DNA from: Streptococcus sp. HSISM1
GTDB taxonomy: Bacteria > Bacillota > Bacilli > Lactobacillales > Streptococcaceae
Direction: 5' to 3'
NCBI RefSeq assembly: GCF_000448565.1
Contig: NZ_CM002128.1
Coordinates: forward strand, 1,047,114 to 1,095,149
Length of the DNA: 48,036 nt
A program made the translations under genes and the position numbers. The notes beneath the pieces are model-generated. The model saw only the letters and a list, made by a program, of their open reading frames with translations, was not told the origin of the DNA and ran no database searches. This document shows positions 38,277-47,189 of this stretch, piece by piece (the stretch's first letter is position 1; every line of letters begins with the position of its first letter).

Positions 38277-39629
38277 TTATTCTTCCTCTTCTGTATCCCA
38301 GTCGTCTTTAATCGCATCTTTGTCGTACGGCAAGACAATGGTAAAGGTAGATCCCTTACCATATTCACTCTTGGCCCAAATAAAGCCTTTGTGCTGCTTA
38401 ATGATCTCCTTAGCAATGGCTAAGCCCAGACCAGTCCCACCTTGGGCCCGGCTACGCGCCTTATCCACTCGGTAAAAGCGATCAAAAATGCGTGGCAAGT
38501 CTTTCTTGGGAATTCCCAAGCCCTCATCTGAGATAGAGATAATCAACTGGGCATCTGTTGTTTTCATCCCTACCTTGATTTTCCCACCATCGGGTGAGTA
38601 TTTGATGGCATTGTTCAAGATATTGTCGATTACCTGGGTCATTTTATCCGTATCAATTTCAACCCAAATCGGGGTGATTGGATATTCACGGATCAGTTCA
38701 TACTTCTTGGTATCTTCTTGCGATTGACTCTTGATCTTATCAAACCGGTTTAAAATAAAGGTAATAAAGGCCGTAAAGTTGGTCAACTCGATGTCCAACT
38801 GACTAGTTTCATTATCGATTCGTGACAAGCTCAAAAGATCTGTGACCATACGCATCATGCGGTTGGTTTCATTGAGTGAAACCTTGACAAAATCTGGTGC
38901 CACCGGCTCTGACAAAGCGCCATCATCTAGGGCTTCCAGATAGGATTTTACACTGGTCAAAGGTGTTCGCAGTTCATGACTTACATTGGAGACAAAGAGG
39001 CGACGTTCCCGTTCTTCCTTGTCCTGCTCTGTCGTATCGTGCAAGACAGCTACCAGACCAGAGATAAAACCTGACTCGCGACGAATCAAGGCAAAGCGCA
39101 CACGAAGGCTTAAGTACTCCCCATTTTCATCCTGGGAATCGATGGTTAACTCTGGTACTTCAGTAATCAAGCTTCGCAGATCATAGTCGTCTCCGATAGA
39201 GAGCAAATCAAGAATACTGGTATTGAGAACCTCGTCCGGATTGACATTCAATTGCTTGGCTGCCATTTCATTGACCATGATGATCTGACCCCGTCTGTTG
39301 GTCGCAAGCACTCCATCTGTCATATAGGCTAGAATACTAGTCAGCCGCTTGGTTTCCTGCTCTAGGTTTTCATGCGTCAGACGAATGACCTCAGATAGAT
39401 CATTGATACTGTTGGTCATATCGGTCAGCTCTGGACTTCCTTGCATGTCGACCACTTCAGAGTAATCCCCAGCAATCAGATCTTTAATTTTGGCGTTTAG
39501 TTGTCGGAGCTTGATATTGTCCCTACGATTTTCTAGGAGAAGCAAGGCAACCACAATGATAAACCCAACCGTAATCAGAACAAAGACAAAGTTCGACGAC
39601 ATGACAAATTGTTTTATTAGATCAATCAT
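38277..39629 (-). CDS. vicK: Sensor histidine kinase VicK/WalK
   Basis: This 450-residue kinase has the streptococcal form with one transmembrane helix (about residues 12-33) and almost no extracellular domain. A HAMP region, a PAS domain (about residues 95-200), the H box [10 protein letters not shown] (phospho-accepting His), the N box NNAIKYSP, and G boxes DEGLGIP and GGTGLGLAI follow. It phosphorylates VicR and controls cell-wall hydrolase genes. Its start overlaps the vicR end by 8 bases. Confidence 0.97.
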   Translation of the reverse strand: MIDLIKQFVMSSNFVFVLITVGFIIVVALLLLENRRDNIKLRQLNAKIKDLIAGDYSEVVDMQGSPELTDMTNSINDLSEVIRLTHENLEQETKRLTSILAYMTDGVLATNRRGQIIMVNEMAAKQLNVNPDEVLNTSILDLLSIGDDYDLRSLITEVPELTIDSQDENGEYLSLRVRFALIRRESGFISGLVAVLHDTTEQDKEERERRLFVSNVSHELRTPLTSVKSYLEALDDGALSEPVAPDFVKVSLNETNRMMRMVTDLLSLSRIDNETSQLDIELTNFTAFITFILNRFDKIKSQSQEDTKKYELIREYPITPIWVEIDTDKMTQVIDNILNNAIKYSPDGGKIKVGMKTTDAQLIISISDEGLGIPKKDLPRIFDRFYRVDKARSRAQGGTGLGLAIAKEIIKQHKGFIWAKSEYGKGSTFTIVLPYDKDAIKDDWDTEEEE

Positions 39630-40323
39630 TGTTTCTCATATAATATCCGACACCACGGCGGGTCAAGATATATTCTGGACGCCCCGGTGTGTCCTCGATT
39701 TTTTCACGCAAACGACGAACCGTCACATCCACCGTCCGAACATCACCAAAGTAATCATAGCCCCACACCGTCTCAAGAAGGTGCTCACGGGTCATGACTT
39801 GACCGACATGGGTCGCAAGGTGATAGAGCAATTCAAACTCACGATGGGTCAAGTCCAATTCTTTGTTGGCCTTTTGAACCAAGAAAGCGTCTGGAAGGAT
39901 GTGAAGATCACCAATTACAATTTCCGTATCGGCCTCATTTTCAAGCTGAGGATCAGCCGCAAACTCCGAACGACGCAACAAGGCCTTCACACGCGCTTGC
40001 AATTCTCGATTAGAGAAGGGTTTGGTTACATAGTCATCTGCCCCAATTTCAAGACCGATCACCTTATCAAATTCTGTATCTTTGGCAGAAAGGACAATAA
40101 TGGGCACATTGCTGGTCTTGCGAATGGTACGCGCTACTTCCAATCCATCAATCTCTGGCAACATCAAATCTAGAATAATAATATCCGGATTCTCAGCCAC
40201 AAAGACTTCCAAAGCTTCCCGGCCATCAAAGGCTGTCAAGACTTCATAGCCCTCTTTTGCCATGTTAAATTTGATAATATCTGAAATTGGTTTTTCATCA
40301 TCAACTACTAATATTTTTTTCAT
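39622..40323 (-). CDS. vicR: Response regulator VicR/WalR
   Basis: This 233-residue OmpR-family regulator has a receiver domain with acidic DDE residues at the N-terminus, the phosphorylated aspartate in [11 protein letters not shown] (about residue 52) and K in LSAKD. The winged-helix DNA-binding domain ends [10 protein letters not shown]. VicR is usually essential in streptococci because it drives pcsB and other wall-hydrolase genes. It is the first gene of vicRKX. Confidence 0.97.
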   Translation of the reverse strand: MKKILVVDDEKPISDIIKFNMAKEGYEVLTAFDGREALEVFVAENPDIIILDLMLPEIDGLEVARTIRKTSNVPIIVLSAKDTEFDKVIGLEIGADDYVTKPFSNRELQARVKALLRRSEFAADPQLENEADTEIVIGDLHILPDAFLVQKANKELDLTHREFELLYHLATHVGQVMTREHLLETVWGYDYFGDVRTVDVTVRRLREKIEDTPGRPEYILTRRGVGYYMRNND

Positions 40324-40374
40324 CTTACATACCTGTTTCTAATGCTTCTTTTCCTAATCAATCTCTATTTTCTT

Positions 40375-40380
40375 ATTATA
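40375..40380 (-). promoter_or_regulatory. -10 box of vicRKX
   Basis: Minus-strand TATAAT (40375-40380) about 50 bases before the vicR ATG; the -35 is weak. Confidence 0.6.
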
Positions 40381-40436
40381 TCAAACTTATGAAAAAATGT
40401 GGAGCCTCAATTGCTGGACTTTCCAATAAGAAAGGG

Positions 40437-40467
40437 AAAAAAAGACCGAGAAGTTAAAATCTCAGTC
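40437..40467 (-). terminator. Orphan minus-strand terminator upstream of vicR
   Basis: The minus strand reads GACTGAGA - 8-base loop - TCTCGGTC followed by seven T's. No intact minus-strand gene ends nearby; the nearest is the thrS-like fragment at 40862. It looks like the leftover end of a former gene. Confidence 0.8.
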
Positions 40468-40587
40468 TCAGAAAAAACGAATGATATGTAGAAGATAAAA
40501 TCACTTGAGTGATTCTAAAAAAAGTTAATTTCCTACTTGCTAGAATGAATGAATCATTTATTAAAAACTTTCCGTCGTGAGAAAAAT

Positions 40588-40762
40588 GAGAGTGGGACAG
40601 AAATCGGTCATTCGTTAGAATTCGATTTCGTCGTCCCACCTCCGCACAGTTGAGTAGGGCTGTAAAAGCTGATGAAATCAGCGTAGTAGAGCCCACTCAA
40701 CCACTGCGTCTTGCTCGATAATCCAAAGACAATTGAGAGACTAAAACTTCTGTCCCACTCTC
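40588..40762 (-). repeat. 175-bp structured intergenic repeat, copy 3 (inverted)
   Basis: The same element on the minus strand. Its ends are a perfect 12-base inverted repeat, GAGAGTGGGACA / TGTCCCACTCTC. The central stem carries the G-C version (GTTGAGT/ACTCAAC), and the 5' hairpin is kept through G-T pairs despite base changes. As with the other copies it lies behind a gene end in the same orientation, here the thrS-like fragment about 100 bases away. Confidence 0.92.
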
Positions 40763-40861
40763 ACTCGGGAGTTTTGGAACTTCATAGAAGTTCGCTGACG
40801 TTCTTACTCACCTAAGGAAGGTTTTTTAGATTGTTTTATCCTCAATCTTTTTATTTTTTCA

Positions 40862-40933
40862 TTATTTCTCAACACGTGATTTGTTGGAGATATCAGCTAG
40901 GATTGCTGCTACAAACTCATCATCTTTAAACAT
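40862..40933 (-). pseudogene. Fragment of a second thrS: last ~20 codons
   Basis: The minus strand encodes DEFVAAILADISNKSRVEK and a stop. The intact thrS at 42468 ends [18 protein letters not shown] and a stop, in the same orientation. About 15 of the last 19 codons, including the stop, agree at the protein level, while third positions differ; this points to a diverged copy rather than a recent duplication. Similarity is lost upstream at a hairpin (40937-40967). Confidence 0.8.
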
Positions 40934-40936
40934 TAA

Positions 40937-40967
40937 AACGGTATCTACTTTCAGAGGAGATACCGTT
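40937..40967. other. Hairpin at the edge of the thrS fragment
   Basis: AACGGTATCT (40937-40946) pairs perfectly with AGATACCGTT (40958-40967). On the minus strand it is followed by TTTTAATG, so it may be a terminator. It marks where thrS similarity stops. Confidence 0.6.
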
Positions 40968-41058
40968 CTCCTTCTTTGAATAAGGAATCTAAAATTTCTG
41001 ACTTTCTCTATCTGTTCAATTGATAGATTTCTTCAGAGAAAGAATGTAAAATTTTTGA

Positions 41059-41064
41059 TATAAT
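41059..41064 (+). promoter_or_regulatory. -10 box of the DUF389 gene
   Basis: TATAAT about 140 bases before the ATG, leaving a long leader in which I see no recognised riboswitch. The -35 is weak. Confidence 0.5.
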
Positions 41065-41206
41065 ATGCAGGATGGACTGATGGATATTTAAAAGATAATG
41101 TTCAAAAGAATTACAAATGAGAATTAAAAACATGTCAGTTTGGACAGAAGTCTCTCTACCATCATCCATGCAGAAACAAGATTATATGAAATAAAAGGAG
41201 TAACCA

Positions 41207-42256
41207 ATGTCCGGAAACTATTCAACACGTGAATTCCGCGAGAAACTATATGATGACCTTCATGTTCGATTAAGAGATACAGTGATTTTGATGTGTTCGA
41301 TTTTTATTGCCTCTATAGGTCTAAATATGAATTCAACAGCTGTCATTATTGGAGCCATGCTGATTTCCCCTCTTATGACACCGATTATTGGACTGGGGTT
41401 TGGTTTAGCTATTTTTGATACGCGTTTAATCAAGCAATCTCTAGGGGTTTTATTTACTCAAGTATTGGTCAGTTTGCTTGTCTCGACTCTATATTTCTGG
41501 ATTTCTCCCTTATCTTATGCAAGTAGCGAATTGATTGCACGAACCTCTCCAACCATTTGGGATGTTCTCATTGCTATTGCGGGTGGGATAGCAGGTGTCA
41601 TTGGTTCAAGAAAAAAAGAAGCAAACAATATCGTGCCAGGAGTAGCTATTGCAACAGCTCTGATGCCACCTATCTGCACTGCAGGCTATGGTTTAGCTAA
41701 TGGAAATGTACGATTTTTATTTGGGGCTCTCTATCTTTTCTTGATCAACTGTGTCTTTATCATGCTAATCAATATTGTTGGAACAAGAATTATGATGAGA
41801 CAATCTCCCTTAAGTTCATTTAAAGAGCTAAACATGAAAATGAGAATTGGGTTGATCTCCTTGATTGTATTATTGGTTCTTCCAGCCAGCTATTCAGCAG
41901 TCACTCTGACGATGGATCAAGCACGAAAAGAAGGGATCAAACAGTTTGTAGGAAAAGAGTTTGCCAATCATACGATCATTAATCAAGTCTACAAGTCAAG
42001 TAGCAATGAATTGGTCTTGACAGTTGTTGGAGATCCGATTTCAGAAGAAGAATTAGAAACCATTCGCCAAAAACAAGACTCTTACGGTATTCAATCTGTT
42101 CAATTGAAAGTCAATCAAGTCCATAATTCGACAAAATTAGACAGTGAGACGACCAAGGAATTTTACGAAAACATTGACAAGTATATCGATCAAAAACTCT
42201 CTGAAAAAGATTCACAAAACGATCTCGTAAAAGAAAATGAAGCAGACAAGGACTGA
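41207..42256 (+). CDS. DUF389 / TIGR00341-like membrane protein
   Basis: This 349-residue protein has the DUF389 core motif SIGLNMNSTAVIIGAMLISP followed by LMTPIIGLGFGLA, then GGIAGVIGSRKKEANNIVPG and a further ATALMPPICTAGYGLA, with about six helices in residues 25-245. A C-terminal soluble domain follows (about 250-345, TVVGDPISEEELETIRQ). Function of the family is unknown. ATG 41207 follows AAAAGGAG. It stands alone between the thrS fragment and intact thrS, on the opposite strand to both, as if inserted. Confidence 0.85.
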   Translation: MSGNYSTREFREKLYDDLHVRLRDTVILMCSIFIASIGLNMNSTAVIIGAMLISPLMTPIIGLGFGLAIFDTRLIKQSLGVLFTQVLVSLLVSTLYFWISPLSYASSELIARTSPTIWDVLIAIAGGIAGVIGSRKKEANNIVPGVAIATALMPPICTAGYGLANGNVRFLFGALYLFLINCVFIMLINIVGTRIMMRQSPLSSFKELNMKMRIGLISLIVLLVLPASYSAVTLTMDQARKEGIKQFVGKEFANHTIINQVYKSSSNELVLTVVGDPISEEELETIRQKQDSYGIQSVQLKVNQVHNSTKLDSETTKEFYENIDKYIDQKLSEKDSQNDLVKENEADKD

Positions 42257-42400
42257 GGATAGTCAACTTATCTAACTCATGGAAGCAAATCTTGGGAGGA
42301 TATCCTATATCCAAAAGTTAATGGATAGAAAGGATTGTTGATGAGGATACTATTTATGGTGGTTTGACCGATCACTACTGGCTCAGGTGAAACAAAATAG

Positions 42401-42434
42401 AAAAAGCAACAACTGAAATAGTTGTTGCTTTTTC
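42401..42434. terminator. Bidirectional terminator between DUF389 gene and thrS
   Basis: AAAAAGCAACAACT (42401-42414) pairs with AGTTGTTGCTTTTT (42420-42433), with T-runs on both strands. The rest of 42257-42467 shows no gene. Confidence 0.92.
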
Positions 42435-42467
42435 TTACTAATAAATATTTTTCAGACTGTGATCGTT

Positions 42468-44411
42468 TTATTTCTCAACACGGGATTTATTTGCAATATC
42501 TGCAAGAATCAATTCTACAAATGCATCTACCGGCATGGTTTCTGTTTCTTTTTGACCATAACGGCGAACGTTTACAGCCTGCTCTTCCATTTCCTTGTCC
42601 CCAACGATCAATTGGTAAGGAATCTTTTGTGTTTGAGAAGCACGGATCTTGAACTGCATTTTTTCATTGCGTTCATCCACATCGGCACGAACACCACGAT
42701 CACGAAGTTTCTTAGCTACTTCCCAAGCGTAGTCCACGTGTTTTTCGTTCGATACTGGGATGAGGGTTACTTGGTGTGGCGCAAGCCAGGTTGGGAAGGC
42801 ACCCTTGTAATTTTCAATCAAGATCGCTGTGAAGCGTTCCATGGTTGAGATAACCCCACGGTGGATCATAACTGGACGGTGTTCTTCTCCGTCTGCTCCA
42901 ATGTAATGAAGATCAAAGCGTTCTGGAAGCAAGAAGTCTAATTGGATAGTAGAAAGAGTTTCTTCTTTACCAAGAGCTGTTTTCACTTGGATATCCAATT
43001 TTGGTCCGTAGAAGGCTGCTTCCCCTTCAGCTTCATAGTACTCAACACCCATATCATCAACGGCTGCTTTCAACATGCGTTGAGCATTTTCCCACATTTC
43101 ATCGTTATCAAAGTATTTGTGTTTGTCTTCAGGATCACGGTAAGACAAGCGGAAACGGTAATCTATCAAGTTAAAGTCTTCATACACATCGATGATCAAT
43201 TGAAGGATCTTCTTGAATTCTTCCTCGATTTGTTCTGGAGCCACAAAGGTATGACCATCATTCAGAGACATTTCACGCACACGTTGAAGTCCTGTAAGGG
43301 CACCAGATTTTTCATAACGGTGCATCATACCGATTTCAGCGATACGGATTGGCAATTCGCGGTAAGAGTGCACATGATGTTTGTAGACTTCAATGTGGTG
43401 AGGACAGTTCATTGGACGAAGAACAAACTCTTCTCCATCCCCCATATCCATTGGTGGGAACATGTCTTCACGGTAGTGATCCCAGTGACCTGAAGTTTTA
43501 TAAAGTTCTACAGAAGCAATTGGTGGAGTGTAGACGTGTTGGTAGCCTGCTGCTACTTCTTTATCAACGATATAGCGTTCCAACTCACGACGGATGGTCG
43601 CACCATTTGGCAACCAGAATGGAAGACCTTGACCAACTTCTTGAGAAATCATGAAGAGATCCAATTCTTTCCCAAGTTTACGGTGGTCACGTTCCTTAGC
43701 TTCTTCACGCATTTGAAGGTAGTTCTTCAAGTCTTTCTTGTCAAACCATGCTGTACCGTAAATCCGTTGCATCATCGCATTGTCGCTATTCCCACGCCAG
43801 TAAGCACCAGCAACGTTCAGAAGGTGGAAGATTTGGATGCGACCAGTTGATGGGACGTGTGGGCCACGGCAGAGATCCACGTATTCCCCTTGACGGTAGA
43901 TGGTCAACCCACCTTCGTCTTCTGAATGTTCTTCGATCAATTCTAATTTGTACGGATCATTTTTGAAGATTTCACGCGCTTCATCTTTGGTCACTTCTTC
44001 ACGAACAGATGGGAAGTTTTCTTTCACGATTTTCTTCATTTCTTCTTCGATACGAGGAAGGTCTTCGTTAGAGATTTGACCAGCTTGGTTGTCTGTATCG
44101 TAGTAGAAACCATCTTCAATCGCTGGACCAACACCCAAGTGGATATCTGGGAAGAGGCGACGAGCTGCTTGGGCAAACAAGTGAGCTGCTGAGTGACGCA
44201 AGATTGGAAGAGCGTCTTCGTGATCAGGTGTCACGATTTCAATGCTTCCATCTTCGGTGATGGCACGAGTTGTGTCAATCAATTTGCCGTTGAATTTACC
44301 AGCAAGAGCTTTTTTAGAGAGGGAATTGCTGATAGATTGGGCAATTTCAAAAGTAGTAACGCCAGATTCGAATTCACGAACAGCGCCATCTGGGAAAGTA
44401 ATCTTAATCAT
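42468..44411 (-). CDS. thrS: Threonyl-tRNA synthetase
   Basis: This 647-residue class II synthetase has an N-terminal TGS domain (about residues 1-60) and an editing domain with [13 protein letters not shown] and the zinc/water-coordinating CRGPHV. The catalytic core contains motif 1, the MNCPHH zinc-site segment and motif 2 [17 protein letters not shown], followed by the C-terminal anticodon-binding domain. ATG 44411 follows AAGGAG. Expression is controlled by the T-box leader upstream, which senses uncharged tRNA(Thr). Confidence 0.97.
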   Translation of the reverse strand: MIKITFPDGAVREFESGVTTFEIAQSISNSLSKKALAGKFNGKLIDTTRAITEDGSIEIVTPDHEDALPILRHSAAHLFAQAARRLFPDIHLGVGPAIEDGFYYDTDNQAGQISNEDLPRIEEEMKKIVKENFPSVREEVTKDEAREIFKNDPYKLELIEEHSEDEGGLTIYRQGEYVDLCRGPHVPSTGRIQIFHLLNVAGAYWRGNSDNAMMQRIYGTAWFDKKDLKNYLQMREEAKERDHRKLGKELDLFMISQEVGQGLPFWLPNGATIRRELERYIVDKEVAAGYQHVYTPPIASVELYKTSGHWDHYREDMFPPMDMGDGEEFVLRPMNCPHHIEVYKHHVHSYRELPIRIAEIGMMHRYEKSGALTGLQRVREMSLNDGHTFVAPEQIEEEFKKILQLIIDVYEDFNLIDYRFRLSYRDPEDKHKYFDNDEMWENAQRMLKAAVDDMGVEYYEAEGEAAFYGPKLDIQVKTALGKEETLSTIQLDFLLPERFDLHYIGADGEEHRPVMIHRGVISTMERFTAILIENYKGAFPTWLAPHQVTLIPVSNEKHVDYAWEVAKKLRDRGVRADVDERNEKMQFKIRASQTQKIPYQLIVGDKEMEEQAVNVRRYGQKETETMPVDAFVELILADIANKSRVEK

Positions 44412-44507
44412 GATTTTCTCCTTATAAAGTTTTTAGTAGCTAAATGGGTGGGAGGTGTCTTTGAACATTGTAATCGTCACTCCTTTTGATGTCTTCATGA
44501 AGAAATC

Positions 44508-44716
44508 AAAAAAGCGACCTCCTCGAAAGGACGTCGCAACGTGGTTCCACCTTCATTTATGTTCCTCAAAAAAGAGGGACACCTCTGATTGGCTCTAACG
44601 TAGCCACCGTTTTATGTTTGCATAAAAGAATCACGAGTAGTCCCAAACCTATCCTCTACGCGATTTCCAGCCCCACGCGCTCTCTATCAGATTTCCTAGA
44701 TTTGATATGTCTCTGT
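44508..44716 (-). promoter_or_regulatory. T-box riboswitch of thrS
   Basis: The minus-strand leader contains the T-box sequence AAGGTGGAACCACG (44540-44553), whose TGGA bulge pairs with the NCCA end of uncharged tRNA. Directly after it is a strong terminator, GCGAC...GTCGC (44514-44537) with six U's. The upstream part is long enough for Stem I; two consecutive ACT threonine triplets in GGGACTACTC (minus strand, 44636-44641) are candidate specifiers. Uncharged tRNA(Thr) should stabilise the antiterminator and allow thrS transcription. Confidence 0.93.
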
Positions 44717-44721
44717 CAGTT

Positions 44722-44749
44722 ATTATAGCACGATTGAAAAATTTTGCAA
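44722..44749 (-). promoter_or_regulatory. Promoter of the thrS T-box transcript
   Basis: Minus-strand TTGCAA (44744-44749), 16 bases, TATAAT (44722-44727), with TGC immediately before the -10. Confidence 0.8.
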
Positions 44750-44764
44750 GAAAAAGTTTCATTT

Positions 44765-46087
44765 TCAATCAAAGAAATGCGTGATTTTACGGATTTTCTT
44801 CACTTGTTTGACCGAAGCCTTCATCATCTTCACAGATCCATTGACCGGAAGAGCAATCACCTTGGTCGGGATTTTTACAATGGTCTTAGACATCCGCTTA
44901 ACCCGACTTTGCTCAGGATTCAAATCATTTGAAAAGTCTTTAGAGATGATTTTATCCAAGTAAAATTCGTAGACCCGACGGCCAAAGGTTGCTGCAGAAA
45001 TATCATCAATCTTTTCTGCCCACTTGGTCTCATCGATTGGAGGCATCTCCTCAATCGCTTCAAGAATCGCTTGTGCCAGATCACTCTCTTCATAAAAGAG
45101 CTTTCCAAACATAGGGTCATCAATCACATGATCGAGATAAGGATTGCCATGAGCGATGATCGGGGTACCACTCGCAATACTCTCTAAATAAGTCAACCCT
45201 TGCGTCTCACTCGTTGAAGCTGAAATAAAGAAGTCAGCCGCCTTATAGTAAAGAGCTGTCTCATTTGGTGGGATCATCCCTGTAAAGACAACCGCATCTG
45301 AAATCCCCAGTTTCGCCGCTTGTTTTTTCAAATCATCCAAATAAGGACCATCTCCAGCCACGATCAACTTAACTTTTGGATTGACCTTGAGGACATCAGG
45401 AAGAGCCGCAATAACAGCCTGAATATTCTTTTCATAAGAAACCCGCGACAGACTCAGTAAAAGCGTTTCATCTTCTGCGACTTCATATTTTTCACGAAGG
45501 GCTGCTGTCTCTGTCGGAGTGATTTCTGGTCGGTCAAACTTGGCCAAATCAATCCCTGTCGGAATAATGCGTTTTTCTGCCTTGACCTTGTACTTTTGGA
45601 GCAAGTCATAGACGATCTCACTAGGACAGATCACTCCATCCAGATCATTCATATAACTTCTCACAATGTATTTGACCATACTTGGGCGAATGACCATGCC
45701 TCTTGCAATATAGCGGACATAGTCCTCATACTGGGTATGGTAGGTATGAATGACTGGAATCCGCAACTCGCGTCCAATCCACACTCCCAAAAGGCCCAGT
45801 GAAAACTCAGTCTGGGTATGGATAATATCCAGCTGGTATTGCTTGGCAATGGCAAGCGCCTTTGAGAAGCCACGATATGCAACGCGGCGGTCCTTAAAGG
45901 CGAAGAAAGGCACACTTGGAATCCGAATGATCTGCCAATCTTCATAGCGGTTGACATCTTTATCCGTTGTCGTAAAGATAAAGACCGTGTGACCCAATTT
46001 TTCTAATTCTGTTTTGAGCGTCCGAATACTGGTCGCCACTCCCGAAACTTGCGGGAAATAGGTATCTGTAAATAACCCTACACGCAC
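44765..46087 (-). CDS. Family 4 glycosyltransferase, likely alpha-monoglucosyldiacylglycerol synthase
   Basis: This 440-residue GT-B enzyme has the N-terminal start MRVGLFTDTYFPQVSGVATS (a typical glycolipid synthase opening), the donor-site region VAGDGPYLDDLKK, and the E-x7-E motif in SETQGLTYLESIASG. A basic C-terminal tail (KKIRKITHFF) could bind the membrane. It follows the CpoA-like gene by one base and starts with GTG 46087 behind GGAG. Paired genes of this kind in pneumococcus make mono- and then digalactosyl-glucosyl-diacylglycerol, so this one probably adds glucose to diacylglycerol. Confidence 0.85.
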   Translation of the reverse strand: MRVGLFTDTYFPQVSGVATSIRTLKTELEKLGHTVFIFTTTDKDVNRYEDWQIIRIPSVPFFAFKDRRVAYRGFSKALAIAKQYQLDIIHTQTEFSLGLLGVWIGRELRIPVIHTYHTQYEDYVRYIARGMVIRPSMVKYIVRSYMNDLDGVICPSEIVYDLLQKYKVKAEKRIIPTGIDLAKFDRPEITPTETAALREKYEVAEDETLLLSLSRVSYEKNIQAVIAALPDVLKVNPKVKLIVAGDGPYLDDLKKQAAKLGISDAVVFTGMIPPNETALYYKAADFFISASTSETQGLTYLESIASGTPIIAHGNPYLDHVIDDPMFGKLFYEESDLAQAILEAIEEMPPIDETKWAEKIDDISAATFGRRVYEFYLDKIISKDFSNDLNPEQSRVKRMSKTIVKIPTKVIALPVNGSVKMMKASVKQVKKIRKITHFFD

Positions 46088-46088
46088 C

Positions 46089-47087
46089 TTACATCTCCAA
46101 AACTGTTTGATAGGCTTCGACCAATTGATAAGCCACTAAGTCGATCGAACGACTTTCAGCGACCTTGTAGCCCGCCTCCCGCTTGTCTACTTGTCCGTTC
46201 AAGACCTTGTTCAAGGAATCCACAAATTCGTCTACATTATGGCACAATTCAGAAGACGTCTCGTCGATCCAGCCATTGTATACTGGAATATCCCGCAAGA
46301 CCGTGTGCTGATGACTGGCCAAGGCTTCCAAAACAACGATTCCTTCTGTTTCTTCATAAGATGGGAAGAAGAAAGCATCTGAACCCGTCATGGCCCCTTG
46401 GAAGACCGCTCCCTTGAAGTAGCCAGGGAATTCCACATTACTTGGATGATCCTTTTCCACGATACGACGAATCTTACGCGGAATGATCCATTTGTTGATA
46501 GAACCTAGCCAGATAAAGCGCACATCCGGCATGCGACGAGCCACTTCTACGAAATCTTCAATCCCTTTGCGTTTAAAATAAAGCCCTGCACAGATGACAA
46601 CCTTTTGGCCTTCTTGGATATTAAAATGCTTGCGAAAGACTTCTTCTTTTTTCGGATCCTTCTTGTATTTTTCCAAATCAATTCCATTGGAAACCGCGAT
46701 AATCGGTGTGGTCACCCCATAAGACTGAATCAGGTGTTTGGAATACTCAGATGGCGTGATCACATAGTCTGCCTTTTGGTACATGTGAGCCAAATACTTC
46801 CCAAACAAGGGCGCAAAAAAGTTAGACCCGATAAAGGAATTTTCAAAATCCTCACGGGTTGAATGGCCATGCATGATGACTTTCTTTCCACGACGCTTTG
46901 CTGCATGGAGCAAAAGGAAACTCCGTGGGCCATAGGTATTGATATGCACCACATCATAATCTCCTAAAATATCTGTCGTATACGGAATCCCAGCCAAATC
47001 CAGCGCATGCATTTGATGCTGCAAGGCTCGACCAATTCCTGATTTTTGTAATACGGATTTTCCTTCTAAATACAGTAAAACTTTCAT
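46089..47087 (-). CDS. cpoA: Family 4 glycosyltransferase, CpoA-like glycolipid galactosyltransferase
   Basis: This 332-residue GT-B enzyme shows HINTYGPRSFLLLHAAKRRG, GHSTREDFENSF, CAGLYFKRKGIEDFVE, and the E-x7-E-type EETEGIVVLEALAS. In pneumococcus CpoA adds galactose to alpha-glucosyl-diacylglycerol, and mutations affect beta-lactam susceptibility. I chose ATG 47087 (MKVLLYLEG) because a full promoter lies directly upstream; an in-frame extension to 47123 would cross the -35. The promoter geometry implies a leaderless message without a ribosome site. Co-transcribed with the next glycosyltransferase. Confidence 0.85.
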   Translation of the reverse strand: MKVLLYLEGKSVLQKSGIGRALQHQMHALDLAGIPYTTDILGDYDVVHINTYGPRSFLLLHAAKRRGKKVIMHGHSTREDFENSFIGSNFFAPLFGKYLAHMYQKADYVITPSEYSKHLIQSYGVTTPIIAVSNGIDLEKYKKDPKKEEVFRKHFNIQEGQKVVICAGLYFKRKGIEDFVEVARRMPDVRFIWLGSINKWIIPRKIRRIVEKDHPSNVEFPGYFKGAVFQGAMTGSDAFFFPSYEETEGIVVLEALASHQHTVLRDIPVYNGWIDETSSELCHNVDEFVDSLNKVLNGQVDKREAGYKVAESRSIDLVAYQLVEAYQTVLEM

Positions 47088-47094
47088 ACTTTCT

Positions 47095-47123
47095 ATTATA
47101 CCGAAATAAAGAGTGCCCAGCAA
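47095..47123 (-). promoter_or_regulatory. Promoter of the glycolipid operon, abutting the start codon
   Basis: Minus-strand TTGCTG (47118-47123), exactly 17 bases, TATAAT (47095-47100), then AGAAAGT and ATG 47087. With normal start-site spacing the RNA begins at or within a base of the AUG. This is the clearest leaderless candidate in the window. Confidence 0.8.
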
Positions 47124-47144
47124 GTCTCTACCTGTTTGCAGTAT

Positions 47145-47171
47145 AAAAAAGAGGCTAGAACAGTTCTGTTC
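47145..47171 (-). terminator. Probable terminator of the methyltransferase gene
   Basis: The minus-strand hairpin GAACAG-AA-CTGTTC (47158-47171) is followed by TAGCCTC and six T's. The 7-base gap before the T-run makes it weak. Confidence 0.45.
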
Positions 47172-47189
47172 GAAATTTAAAATTCTATT

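Larger units (their letters stand above)
40324..41206. other. 883-bp gap without an intact gene (vicR to DUF389)
   Basis: From left to right it holds the vicR promoter, an orphan terminator (40437-40467), repeat copy 3 (40588-40762), a thrS 3' fragment (40862-40933), a hairpin (40937-40967) and the DUF389 promoter (41059-41064). I see nothing else coding. Confidence 0.7.

Noticed and set aside
37460-38416. Longer VicX starting at 38416
   Set aside because: The extra 49 codons only overlap the end of vicK in another frame; the family start MTEEGFKYS lies at 38269.
46089-47123. Longer CpoA-like protein starting at 47123
   Set aside because: The extension would translate through a complete -35/-10 promoter, and the family begins at MKVLLYLEG (47087).
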